NCBI RefSeq assembly: GCF_000718325.1
Contig: NZ_JOFV01000002.1
Location: 248,001-312,000 of the forward strand
Direction of reading: 5' to 3'
Length of the DNA: 64,000 bases
Source of the DNA: Oerskovia turbata
GTDB lineage: Bacteria > Actinomycetota > Actinomycetes > Actinomycetales > Cellulomonadaceae
This document shows, in pieces, positions 1 through 8,568 of the stretch. Positions within the stretch are counted from its first letter, which is position 1; the number at the start of each line of letters is the position of its first letter. The position numbers and the translations under genes are program-made. Below the pieces are notes generated by a model, which worked only from the letters and a program-made list of their open reading frames with translations, made no database searches and had not been told where the DNA came from.

Positions 1-321
1 GCGCTCATCGCCAAGCCCGAGGTCGTGTTCGCCGACGAGCCCACCGGCAACCTCGACTCGCGCTCGGGCGCCGAGGTCCTGAGCTTCCTGCGCCGCTCGG
101 TCCGCGAGCTCGGCCGCACCATCATCATGGTCACGCACGACCCCACGGCCGCCGCCTACGCCGACCGCGTCATCCTCATCGCGGACGGCCGCATCGCGGG
201 CGACATCGACGACCCGACGCCCGAGTCCGTCCTCGCCGGGCTCGACGCGCTGCGCACGCTCGAGAGCGACCCCGCGGACGGTCTCGCCGGCGCCACGGGC
301 CCGACGGCGGTGCGCGCCTGA
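1..321 (+). CDS. ABC transporter ATP-binding protein, 3' part (MacB/LolD type)
   Basis: C-terminal part of an ABC ATPase whose start lies before the window; frame 1 is open from base 1. Visible are Walker B with its catalytic glutamate (VVFADEP), the D-loop (GNLDSRSG) and the switch histidine (MVTHDP). These fit the MacB/LolD/FtsE-like group, which powers exporters or membrane-protein pumps rather than importers. The stop codon overlaps the start of the FtsX-type permease by one base (TGATG), so the two are probably translationally coupled and form one complex at the cytoplasmic membrane. The Walker A region is outside the window. Confidence 0.95.
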   Translation, partial: ALIAKPEVVFADEPTGNLDSRSGAEVLSFLRRSVRELGRTIIMVTHDPTAAAYADRVILIADGRIAGDIDDPTPESVLAGLDALRTLESDPADGLAGATGPTAVRA

Positions 322-3005
322 TGGTCCGGCTCACCCTGGCGCAGATGCGCCGCAGCATCGGACGGCTCAGCGCCGCCGGCATCGCGATCCTCATCGGGAC
401 CGCCTTCCTCACCGCGACACTGCTCGCGGGCAACATCATCAACCGCGTCACGACCGACTCGATCGCCGCGCAGTTCGCCGACTCCGACCTCGTGGTCTCG
501 AACGGTCCCGGCATCGACCCGGCAGGGCTCGAGGACATCCGCGGGACCGAGGGCGTCGAGGCCGCCGACCCGCAGGTCATGCGGGCCTACGAGCTCGTCT
601 CGGGCGGCAAGCGCACCTACCAGGTCGTCGTCCCGACCGCCTCGGACCCGCGCTTCGAGGCCCAGGAGCTCGTCGAGGGCGCGATGCCCACCCGCACGGG
701 CGAGATCGCGCTGCCGTCCGACGTCGCCGAGCGGCTCGGGCTCGGGCTCGGCGACCCCGTGACGATCGTGCGCTCGGTGTGGACCCCCGGCGCCGAGGAC
801 GCAGCGGACGAGACCGGCGCCACGACCGAGGAGAGCACACCGTCCGAGGACGCCGTCGCCCCCGGCGAGGACGCCCCCGCGGGCAGCTACTTCGACACGA
901 ACGAGAAGCTGACCCTCGTCGGCACCCTCGACGACCCGATGGGCGCCTACGCCCAGGTGGGCGGCGCCGGAGTCCTGTCGAACGACGACCTGACCGCCTG
1001 GGAGGCCGAGGGCTACGCCCCCGGCGAGGCGACGACCTCGTACAACGCGGTGCTCGTCGCCCTGGCGCCCGGTGCCGACCTCGAGGCCGCCCGGTCGTCG
1101 ATCGCGACCTCGCTCGGGGGAGACACCAGGGTCTGGACGAGCGCCGAGTACGCCAAGGACCAGGCCTCCCAGATGACGGGCGGCGAGGACGTCTTCACCT
1201 ACGTCATCCTCACGTTCGCGGCGATCGCGCTGCTCGTGGCGGCCCTGGTCATCGCGAACACCTTCCAGGTGCTCGTGGCCCAGCGCACCCGGACGCTCGC
1301 GCTGCTGCGCTGCGTCGGCGCGGACCGCAGGCAGCTGGCCCGCTCCGTCCTGCTCGAGGCCGTCATCCTGGGCCTGGTCGCCTCGGTCGCCGGCATCCTG
1401 TTCGGCACCGGGCTCGTCCAGCTCGCGCTGACCGTCGCGGGCAGCATGGACCTCGGCATCCCGCTGCCCTCGGTCGTCCAGGCGACGGCCGTCGCGGTCC
1501 TGGTCCCGCTGCTCGTCGGGACCGTCGTGACCCTCGTCGCGTCGTTCTCGCCGGCGCGTGCCGCGACCCGGGTCGCCCCGCTCGCCGCGCTGCGCCCCTC
1601 CGACGCACCGACCCTCACGTCGGGCGCCGGACGCGTCCGCCTCGCGATCTCCTCGATCCTCGTCGTCGGCGGTGCGGGCCTCCTCGTCCTGGGGGTGCTC
1701 CTGGGACAGCAGGGCAGCGCGGAAGCGGGCCTGCTCGCCGCGACCGCCGGTGGCGCGGCCTCGTTCGTGGGCGTCCTCGTCGGAGCGATCTTCTGGCTCC
1801 CCAAGGTCGTGAGCCTCGTGGGCAAGGCACTGACGGGCTCGGGCAGCACGGCCAAGCTCGCGGCCGCGAACACGCTGCGCAACCCGCGCCGCACGGCCGC
1901 GACGAGCACCGCGCTCCTCATCGGCGTGACGCTCGTGGCCATGATGTCGACAGGGGCCGTGAGTGCCCGGATGAGCATGAACGACGAGCTCGACGGCCGC
2001 TACCCCGTGGACGTCTCGCTCGCGACGGACGGCTACGACGAGTTCGGCGGCAACCAGCCCGTCGCGCTCCCGCAGTCCACGATCGGCGCGGCCGAGAAGG
2101 TCGACGGCGTCGAGTCCGTCGTCCCGCTGACGGCGACGTCCGTCACGGTCGACCTCGACGGCGACGACATCACGTTCCTCGCACGCGGGGTCGACCCCGA
2201 GGCGGCGACGACGCTCGTGCGCGACAAGGAGGCCGTCGAGGGCCTGGCCCCCGGCACGGTCGTCGTCCCGGCGGGGGTCGCCAAGGACTGGGACATCTCC
2301 TCGGGCGACCAGCTCGTCCTGACCGCGGCCCCCCTCCCCGACGACGCAGACCCTCAGGGCACGCCCGCGACCCTCGAGGCGCTCGTGACCCCGATGGGTG
2401 GTCGTGCCCTGCTCGTCACGCCGCAGACGCTCGAGGGCGTCGCGACGGGTGCGCCCGTCACGAGCGCATGGGTCGGGCTGGCCGACGTCAACGACGCCGC
2501 GTCCGTGGTGCCGACCCTCCAGGACGCGCTCACGGAGACCGACGTCCCGATCGACGTCACGGGGGCCGCGGTCGAGCGTGCGATGTACCAGAAGGTCGTC
2601 GACACGATCCTCGGCGTCATCGTGGGCCTCCTCGCGGTCGCGGTCGTCATCGCCCTCATCGGCGTCGCGAACACGCTCTCGCTCTCGGTCATCGAACGCC
2701 GCCGTGAGTCCGCGACCCTGCGAGCCATCGGCCTGAGCCGGTCGCAGCTGCGGTGGATGCTCGCGATCGAGGGCATGCTCATCGCCGGGGTCGGTGCGGT
2801 GCTCGGCATCCTGCTGGGCCTCCTGTACGGCTGGGCCGGCGCGTCCGCGGCCCTGGCGGTGATGGGCGAGGTGACGCTCGCCGTGCCGTGGCGCGACGTC
2901 GCCCTGGTCATGGTCGTGGCGCTCGTCGCCGGTCTGCTCGCCTCGGTGATCCCGGGCCGCTCGGCAGCCCGTACGTCCCCCGTGGAGGCGCTCGCGGTCG
3001 ACTGA
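321..3005 (+). CDS. ABC transporter permease, FtsX/MacB family
   Basis: Predicted 894-residue membrane protein. An N-terminal membrane segment (about residues 15-35) is followed by a large extracellular MacB_PCD-like domain containing an acidic, low-complexity insert (about 155-195). A first FtsX bundle lies at about 290-410, more segments at 440-500, a second periplasm-like domain at 540-750 and a last FtsX bundle at 760-890. This duplicated layout is typical of actinobacterial ABC3 permeases of about 850 residues that work with a LolD-like ATPase. The substrate cannot be told from sequence; lipid, lipoprotein or peptide export are all possible. A perfect hairpin follows the stop. Confidence 0.95.
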   Translation: MVRLTLAQMRRSIGRLSAAGIAILIGTAFLTATLLAGNIINRVTTDSIAAQFADSDLVVSNGPGIDPAGLEDIRGTEGVEAADPQVMRAYELVSGGKRTYQVVVPTASDPRFEAQELVEGAMPTRTGEIALPSDVAERLGLGLGDPVTIVRSVWTPGAEDAADETGATTEESTPSEDAVAPGEDAPAGSYFDTNEKLTLVGTLDDPMGAYAQVGGAGVLSNDDLTAWEAEGYAPGEATTSYNAVLVALAPGADLEAARSSIATSLGGDTRVWTSAEYAKDQASQMTGGEDVFTYVILTFAAIALLVAALVIANTFQVLVAQRTRTLALLRCVGADRRQLARSVLLEAVILGLVASVAGILFGTGLVQLALTVAGSMDLGIPLPSVVQATAVAVLVPLLVGTVVTLVASFSPARAATRVAPLAALRPSDAPTLTSGAGRVRLAISSILVVGGAGLLVLGVLLGQQGSAEAGLLAATAGGAASFVGVLVGAIFWLPKVVSLVGKALTGSGSTAKLAAANTLRNPRRTAATSTALLIGVTLVAMMSTGAVSARMSMNDELDGRYPVDVSLATDGYDEFGGNQPVALPQSTIGAAEKVDGVESVVPLTATSVTVDLDGDDITFLARGVDPEAATTLVRDKEAVEGLAPGTVVVPAGVAKDWDISSGDQLVLTAAPLPDDADPQGTPATLEALVTPMGGRALLVTPQTLEGVATGAPVTSAWVGLADVNDAASVVPTLQDALTETDVPIDVTGAAVERAMYQKVVDTILGVIVGLLAVAVVIALIGVANTLSLSVIERRRESATLRAIGLSRSQLRWMLAIEGMLIAGVGAVLGILLGLLYGWAGASAALAVMGEVTLAVPWRDVALVMVVALVAGLLASVIPGRSAARTSPVEALAVD

Positions 3006-3030
3006 CCCTGCCACCCTGCGCAAGGACGCC

Positions 3031-3077
3031 GGACGGCGCGCCTGTGGACGATCTCCTCGTCCACAGGCGCGCCGTCC
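3031..3077. terminator. Perfect 21-bp hairpin after the ABC permease
   Basis: Arms 3031-3051 and 3057-3077 are perfectly complementary around a 5-nt loop. There is no T-tract. It lies between two genes on the same strand and probably terminates the ABC transporter transcript or protects its 3' end. The right arm ends 40 nt before the preferred start of the FtsK-like gene. Confidence 0.6.
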
Positions 3078-3117
3078 GTGCGTGCGCGGAGCCGAGCATG
3101 CCCACGAGGATCGTCGG

Positions 3118-6100
3118 GTGCTCATCACCCTCCATCCCGGCGTCGACCTGGACGTGGTCCCCGGTGCCCGCCTGGGAGACCTCCGACCGGACCTCGCGCG
3201 CGTCGCGTGCCGCCCCGAGGTCGCGACCGCTCCGCTCGAGGTCGACGGGGTCCCGCTCGGTGACGACCACCGGGTCGGGACACGGCCTCTCCTGCCCGGG
3301 GCGACGCTCCGTGCGACGATCACCGGGACGCACGGCCGACCTGCGCGCACCCCCGGGACGGTGCGCGCCGACCCCGTCGAACCGGACGCCGCCGCGCTGC
3401 GTGCCCCCTGGCACGTCGCGGTGCTCACAGGACCTGAGTGCGGCGCCCTGCTGCCGCTGGAACCGGGCTCCCCGCTCGACCTCGGGCACGAGACCGGCCC
3501 GACCGTCGTCGTCACGCTGAGGGCGTCACGCCGCCCGAGCGCGCGGAGGTGGACCACGAGGGCACGGGTGCAGGTGCGGGTCGGTCGGCGCGTCCCGGCC
3601 CGCGTGACGGGTCGCCTCTCCGCCCAGGTCCGCACGGCCGAGGCGGTCCGGGTCCACCGACAGCCCGAGGGCAGGGCGCGGCGCGTGCGGCGCCGGACCG
3701 CTCGTCGGTGGCGTCCGGGTCACGTCCTCCAGGTCGGGGCCACGACCTACGACCTGCGTCCACGGCCCGACCTCGACGCGTGGGACGTCCCGAGCGGGCT
3801 CTCCCTCCCGGCCCCGGCCGTGCCACGAGGACTCCTCGACCCTGCGTCGCTCACGATGGCGATCACGCCGGCGGTCGGGTCTCTCGCGCTCGCTGCGGGC
3901 ACGCGCCAACCGCTGTTCGCGCTCCTCGCGCTGGTCGGCCCGCTCGCACTCCTGGTCCCCCTGCTCGCCCGACGGCGCCGCGCCGCCCTGCGCGACCGGC
4001 CCGGCACGCGAGGGGGCCACGCCGTGCCGCACGGGTCGGCCCCCGGAGGGCCGGGCATCGATCCGGCGCGGTCCGCGGACCGGTCCCGGACGTCGGGGCA
4101 CCGTTCCTCGCCCGCGTCGTCGTCCCCGCACGAGGAGCGCACCCCTGTCCCCGGCTCCCTGCTCGACCGGTCCCGGTACCCCGCCCCGCACCCGGCCGAC
4201 CTCATGACCGCCGCGTTCGCCGCGCACCACGCGACCGAGTCGCGTTCGCCGGCCGCGTCCCCGGTCGTGGCCTCCCACTCCCTCGGCGGGATCTCGCCCC
4301 GGGCCGCCCTCCCGAGGGCCCAGGGGGCCCTCCTGCCCGACGGTTGCGTGGCAGTCGTCGGACCTCGCGGCGCCCGGCTGGCGGCCGCCCGTGCCCTGCT
4401 CCTCGCCCAGGTCGCCTCGGGGGCCGAGATCGACGCCGTGCACCGGGAGGACCTGGCGTCGGACTGGTCCTGGCTGCGCTGGCTGCCCGGCGCCCGCAGG
4501 AGCGACCTCGTGGTGTGCACGCCCCAGGACGAGGCAGGAGACGGCGGCGAGCACCACCCCCGACCGGTCCGGTGCGTCGTGGTGGACCTCGCGACCGCTC
4601 CCGGACGCCGGGGCGTGACGTCCCACGACCTGGTCGAGGCCCTCGAGACGTGGTGGGCACGACGGACGGGGACCGAGCGGCTGATCCTGCTCGCCGCCGA
4701 CCGGCGATCGGTCCCGGCCTGGTGCCGCACCGTCCTCGACACGGCCGGGCACACCTGGCACCTGCCCGACGGCACGGTCGAACCCGCCGCACAGGTCGGG
4801 GTCGGCGTCGACCGGGCCGAACGGTACGCGCGGCACATCGCCGCCGCGGCACGCCTCGGCCGCTGGCCTGCCGGTATCGAGACCGCGGGCCCCGTCGACC
4901 CCACGGACCCTGCCCACCCCGACCTCGCCGCGAACGTCTCGCTCGCGGCGCTCCTGCACGCGCCGCGCCGCCACGAGCCCGGCGCGTCGTCCGCCTGGGT
5001 CGCCGCCCGGTGGTCGGTGCCCGCGAAGCACGCCCACCCAGGCCTGGACGTCCCGATCGGCTCCGACGCGCAGGGCGCGACCGTCCGTGTCGACCTCGTC
5101 CGCGACGGGCCGCACGCCCTCGTCGCCGGGACCACGGGGGCGGGCAAGTCCGAGCTGCTCCAGTCGCTCGTGCTGGCGCTGGCCCTCACCTACAGCCCGC
5201 GCGACCTCGCGATCGCGCTCGTGGACTTCAAGGGCGGGGCCGGCTTCGGCGCCTGCGTGGGACTTCCGCACGTCGTCGGGCAGGTGACGGACCTCGAGCC
5301 GGGACTCGCAGGTCGCGCGCTCACCGGTCTGCGCGCCGAGCTGCGCAGGCGCGAGCACGCCCTGGCGGAGGCCGGCGTGTCCGACGTCGACGACCTGCCC
5401 CGCGGGACGCTGCCCCGGCTCGTCGTGGTGATCGACGAGTTCCGGGCCCTCGCCGACGACCTGCCGGACTTCCTCCCCGGTCTCCTGCGCCTCGCGTCGC
5501 AGGGCCGGTCGCTCGGGGTGCACCTCGTCCTGGCCACGCAGCGCCCCGCCGGGGCCGTGACGGCCGACATGCGCGCGAACATCTCCCTGCGGCTGGCGCT
5601 CCGCCAGATCGACCCGGGCGACTCGCGGGACGTGATCGACTCACCCGACGCCGCGAGCATCCCGACCGGTCGCCCCGGGCGGGCGGTCCTGCGGCGCGGG
5701 AACGAACCGCCGCTCGCGCTCCAGTGCGCGCACGCGGGAACACCCGCGTCGGCACCGAGCGACCGGGTGCAAGCCGTCGGGCGATGGGGGACGCCCCGGG
5801 GCCCGGGCCGCACCCACGTCGAGCCCGCGACCGACCCCGTGAACGACCTCGTCGCGGCCGTGGTCGCCGCAGCGGACGCCGCCCGCCTCCCCGCCCATGC
5901 GCCGCCGTGGCTCCCCGCCCTCCCGGCTCGCGTGACGCCGTCGGACCTGGAGGGCGCGCTCCTCGACGAGGCGACGCCGGACGCCCTGCCCCTGGCCCTG
6001 GCCGACCTGCCGGACCAGCAGCGGCGCGGCCTGGTCTCCTGGCGCCCCGAGGACGGGCACCTCGCCGTGCTCGGGCGCCCACGATCCGGGCGGTCGACGG

Positions 6101-7692
6101 CCCTGCGCGCGCTCGCGGTCTGCGCCCTCGACCGCGGATGGGACGTCCACGTCGTCGGCGCTGCGGCGACGCTCACGGACGGGCTCGCGCAGCACCCACG
6201 GTGCGGGACGGTCGTACCACGGCACGACGCGCGACGGGTCGCACGCCTCGTCGACCTGCTGCTCCGCGGTGCGCAGGTCCACCCGACGCTCGTGCTGCTC
6301 GACGACGTGGAGGACCTGCGCACGTCCCTCGGCCGTCTCGCGTCGGGGGCGGGTGCCGACCAGCTCGGTCGACTGCTCGCGGAAGGACCGGCGCACGGCG
6401 TGCACGTCGCGCTCGCGGGTGGCTCCGCGGGCCTCGCGGGGCTGTCCCAGCGCGTCGGGCCTCGCCTCGTGCTGGCCTCGGACACCGTGCCCGACGACGT
6501 CGCGCACGGTGTCCCGTCACGGCTCGCCGGGCGCGGAGGGCGTCCCGGACGGGCGGTCTGGCTCGGCGCGGGCGACGCCGTCGAGTGCCAGGTGGTCGTC
6601 GACGCCACGCCCGGCGGTGCGGTCGAGGGCGCGGACGGTCCCGGCGGGGCGACGGGCCGCCGCGCGCCGGTGCGCCTGCTCCCGCTGCCCCGGTACGTGG
6701 CCGAGGCCGACGTCGTGGACGCCGAGGCGACCTGCCACGTCGTCGGCGCGGGCGCGGGTGGGGGCGCGGATGCGGGTGCGGGCGTGGCCCGCGCCGCGGT
6801 CCTCCCGCCCGGAGGCCTGGTCGTGGGGCGCGGAGGCGACCACGCGGGCCCAGTCCACCTCGATGCCGCGCGCGGCGCCCTCGTCGTGGGCCCCGCGGGC
6901 AGCGGGCGAAGCAGCACCCTGCTGGTCCTCGCGCGCCAGGCGCACGCCGCCGGGAGGCTGCGGGTCGTCGTCTCGCACGACGCACGGTTCGAGTACCTCG
7001 TCCGGGACGGAGCGCACCGCGTGCACGGCGTGCACGTCGTCACCGGGCCGTCGTCGGCCGAGGTGCGGACGGTTCTCGGAGCACTGTCGGCGGGCGGGCT
7101 CACGGCGGGCGACGTGGTGGTCGTCGACGACCTGGACCTGCTGGGCAAGGTGCTCCCCGTCGAGGTGGACGGTCTCACCGACCTGGTGCGCGCCGGTGTC
7201 GCCGTCCTCGCGTCGGCGGCGACGGTCGCGGCCGCGACCGCTCACCGGGGCCTCCTCGCCGAGCTGCGCAGCGTGCGCAGCGGCCTCGTCCTGGCCCCCG
7301 AGGAACGCGGCAGCGGCGAGGTCTTCGGGAGACCTCTGGGCTGGTCGGTCGATCCCGAGGTCTCGCCCGTGGGTCGCGCGGTCGCGGTCCGTGGCAACGA
7401 GCTGGTCCCCGTCCAGCTCGCCTGGCCCGCGACGGCACCGGTCGCGGACGAGGCCGGGCCGGGCGAGGGACGGCCGGGCGAGGCGCCTCGGGTCGAGCGA
7501 CGGCCGCGACCAGGTTCAGCCGTCGGCGCGGACCGCGTCCCGAGTCGTGGCGACGACGACCGGGCGGAGCATGAGACCGACGAGCACGACCAGGGCGAGC
7601 GCCATGGTGCCGATCCCGCCGAGCGTGACCTGGTACTGGAGCCAGCTGAAGGCGACCACGATCTGGAGGAGCTGCCAGGTGGCCACGGGTGA
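3118..7692 (+). CDS. FtsK/SpoIIIE-type ATPase, EssC/EccC-like, stand-alone
   Basis: About 1524 residues from a GTG at 3118 (MLITLHPG); an upstream in-frame GTG at 3082 would add 12 residues. The N-terminal 200 residues look like an EssC-type FHA-like region. Two membrane segments follow at about 244-285, then three P-loop ATPase domains. D1 has a full Walker A (GTTGAGKS near residue 671) and Walker B (LVVVIDEF). D2 (GRPRSGRS near 986) and D3 (GPAGSGRSS near 1258) have degenerate P-loops, as in the EccC/EssC motor of type VII secretion. No WXG100, EccB, EccD or mycosin gene is visible, so the partner is unknown. The last 60 residues are antisense to the next gene, and the frame stays open only by running into it, so the C-terminus may be unreliable. 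Confidence 0.88.
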   Translation: MLITLHPGVDLDVVPGARLGDLRPDLARVACRPEVATAPLEVDGVPLGDDHRVGTRPLLPGATLRATITGTHGRPARTPGTVRADPVEPDAAALRAPWHVAVLTGPECGALLPLEPGSPLDLGHETGPTVVVTLRASRRPSARRWTTRARVQVRVGRRVPARVTGRLSAQVRTAEAVRVHRQPEGRARRVRRRTARRWRPGHVLQVGATTYDLRPRPDLDAWDVPSGLSLPAPAVPRGLLDPASLTMAITPAVGSLALAAGTRQPLFALLALVGPLALLVPLLARRRRAALRDRPGTRGGHAVPHGSAPGGPGIDPARSADRSRTSGHRSSPASSSPHEERTPVPGSLLDRSRYPAPHPADLMTAAFAAHHATESRSPAASPVVASHSLGGISPRAALPRAQGALLPDGCVAVVGPRGARLAAARALLLAQVASGAEIDAVHREDLASDWSWLRWLPGARRSDLVVCTPQDEAGDGGEHHPRPVRCVVVDLATAPGRRGVTSHDLVEALETWWARRTGTERLILLAADRRSVPAWCRTVLDTAGHTWHLPDGTVEPAAQVGVGVDRAERYARHIAAAARLGRWPAGIETAGPVDPTDPAHPDLAANVSLAALLHAPRRHEPGASSAWVAARWSVPAKHAHPGLDVPIGSDAQGATVRVDLVRDGPHALVAGTTGAGKSELLQSLVLALALTYSPRDLAIALVDFKGGAGFGACVGLPHVVGQVTDLEPGLAGRALTGLRAELRRREHALAEAGVSDVDDLPRGTLPRLVVVIDEFRALADDLPDFLPGLLRLASQGRSLGVHLVLATQRPAGAVTADMRANISLRLALRQIDPGDSRDVIDSPDAASIPTGRPGRAVLRRGNEPPLALQCAHAGTPASAPSDRVQAVGRWGTPRGPGRTHVEPATDPVNDLVAAVVAAADAARLPAHAPPWLPALPARVTPSDLEGALLDEATPDALPLALADLPDQQRRGLVSWRPEDGHLAVLGRPRSGRSTALRALAVCALDRGWDVHVVGAAATLTDGLAQHPRCGTVVPRHDARRVARLVDLLLRGAQVHPTLVLLDDVEDLRTSLGRLASGAGADQLGRLLAEGPAHGVHVALAGGSAGLAGLSQRVGPRLVLASDTVPDDVAHGVPSRLAGRGGRPGRAVWLGAGDAVECQVVVDATPGGAVEGADGPGGATGRRAPVRLLPLPRYVAEADVVDAEATCHVVGAGAGGGADAGAGVARAAVLPPGGLVVGRGGDHAGPVHLDAARGALVVGPAGSGRSSTLLVLARQAHAAGRLRVVVSHDARFEYLVRDGAHRVHGVHVVTGPSSAEVRTVLGALSAGGLTAGDVVVVDDLDLLGKVLPVEVDGLTDLVRAGVAVLASAATVAAATAHRGLLAELRSVRSGLVLAPEERGSGEVFGRPLGWSVDPEVSPVGRAVAVRGNELVPVQLAWPATAPVADEAGPGEGRPGEAPRVERRPRPGSAVGADRVPSRGDDDRAEHETDEHDQGERHGADPAERDLVLEPAEGDHDLEELPGGHG

Positions 7693-7989
7693 CCGGGCCC
7701 AGCGCTGACCGCGGAGCAGTCCACGCGCACCTGCCGCGAGGACGACCGCGACCCCGAGGCAGAACAGGGCGAGGAAGATCGAGACCCCGGCCGAGAAGGA
7801 ACCGCCCGCGAGGAGCTCGGCGAGGACGACCACGGCCGCGGTCGCGAGGGCCAGCACCTCGAGAGCGATCCCCGCGACCACGACCCACAACGCGGGCGGC
7901 CTCGCTCCGGCGGGACGCGTCACCGACGGGCCCGCCCCCTCCTCGGGAGGCTCGGGGGATGATTGATTCGGGGTGCTCACAGGTGCCAC
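7516..7989 (-). CDS. Hypothetical four-helix membrane protein
   Basis: A 157-residue protein with a proline-rich cytoplasmic N-terminus (about residues 1-30) followed by four hydrophobic segments (about 32-54, 60-82, 100-120 and 122-142). I do not recognise a named family. GTG at 7989 is chosen because a TACTCT hexamer lies 8 nt upstream, suggesting a leaderless or nearly leaderless message; GTG at 7980 is an alternative. It is convergent with the FtsK-like gene, and the two reading frames overlap by 177 bp. The clear helix pattern supports this strand as coding in the overlap. Confidence 0.75.
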   Translation of the reverse strand: MAPVSTPNQSSPEPPEEGAGPSVTRPAGARPPALWVVVAGIALEVLALATAAVVVLAELLAGGSFSAGVSIFLALFCLGVAVVLAAGARGLLRGQRWARSPVATWQLLQIVVAFSWLQYQVTLGGIGTMALALVVLVGLMLRPVVVATTRDAVRADG

Positions 7990-8088
7990 GACAACCCAGA
8001 GTACGCGTGACCTGCACCTTCACCGAAGTGTGACCAAGACCTCACGGTTCACCCCGAAGAAACTTTCCGGTAACCCCTTGTGCTGGGC

Positions 8089-8103
8089 TTCACGAGATGT
8101 GAA
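8089..8103. promoter_or_regulatory. Inverted repeat in the whiB1 upstream region
   Basis: TTCAC-N5-GTGAA is a perfect inverted repeat about 108 bp upstream of the whiB1 start, inside an AT-richer stretch (about 8040-8150) that probably contains the promoter. The mycobacterial whiB1 promoter is controlled by cAMP-CRP; this repeat resembles but does not match the TGTGA-N6-TCACA consensus. The assignment as an operator is an inference. Confidence 0.4.
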
Positions 8104-8210
8104 CCTAGTTCAAGCATCAATTACCCCCCACCTGAGCCCGAAGCCCATTGTGGACGTGCGTCCGACACATTCACGAAGTGGCCTTGCTCGCCATGCCAAG
8201 GAGACCTCAC

Positions 8211-8459
8211 ATGGACTGGCGCCACCGCGCTGCCTGCCTGGAAGAAGACCCGGAGCTGTTCTTCCCGATCGGGAACACCGGCCCCGCCCTCCTGCAGATC
8301 GAAGAGGCGAAGGCCGTCTGCCGCCGCTGCGACGTCGTCGACACGTGCCTCAAGTGGGCGCTCGAGTCCGGCCAGGACGCGGGTGTCTGGGGCGGCCTGT
8401 CGGAGGACGAGCGTCGCGCGCTCAAGCGTCGCACCGCTCGCGCCCGTCGCGCCGGCTGA
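8211..8459 (+). CDS. whiB1: WhiB-family iron-sulfur regulator, WhiB1 type
   Basis: An 82-residue redox-sensitive regulator that binds a [4Fe-4S] cluster through Cys9, Cys37, Cys40 and Cys46 (C-X2-C-X5-C after the first Cys). It carries the GVWGG turn (58-62) and a basic DNA-binding tail (KRRTARARR). WhiB1 proteins bind the primary sigma factor and respond to nitric oxide. ATG at 8211 is fixed by an AAGGAG Shine-Dalgarno at 8198-8203 and by family length (mycobacterial WhiB1 is 84 residues). The neighbouring convergent pdtaS reproduces the mycobacterial Rv3219-Rv3220c arrangement, which supports orthology. Confidence 0.96.
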   Translation: MDWRHRAACLEEDPELFFPIGNTGPALLQIEEAKAVCRRCDVVDTCLKWALESGQDAGVWGGLSEDERRALKRRTARARRAG

Positions 8460-8482
8460 GCTTCACATACTTTTCTCATAAT

Positions 8483-8512
8483 GGGCCGTCACCTGCGGGT
8501 GACGGCCCTTTA
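8483..8512 (+). terminator. Intrinsic terminator of whiB1
   Basis: GGGCCGTCACC and its perfect complement (8483-8493 and 8498-8508) form an 11-bp stem with a TGCG loop, followed by TTTA. It lies between convergent whiB1 and pdtaS and is the most canonical intrinsic terminator in the window. Confidence 0.9.
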
Positions 8513-8568
8513 TGTTGCCCACGGAAGAGAATTGTCGGACCGTCCGATCCTCTCCGTGAGGCCAGGTC

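Noticed and set aside
156..3635. A 1159-codon open frame on the reverse strand
   Set aside because: It is antisense to the ABC permease and FtsK-like genes, is composed of Arg/Gly/Asp-rich low-complexity sequence and has no motif. Long shadow frames are expected at this GC content.
3438..7574. A 1378-codon forward frame overlapping the FtsK-like gene
   Set aside because: Arg/Pro/Gly-rich shadow translation of the real frame, with no P-loop or hydrophobic pattern.
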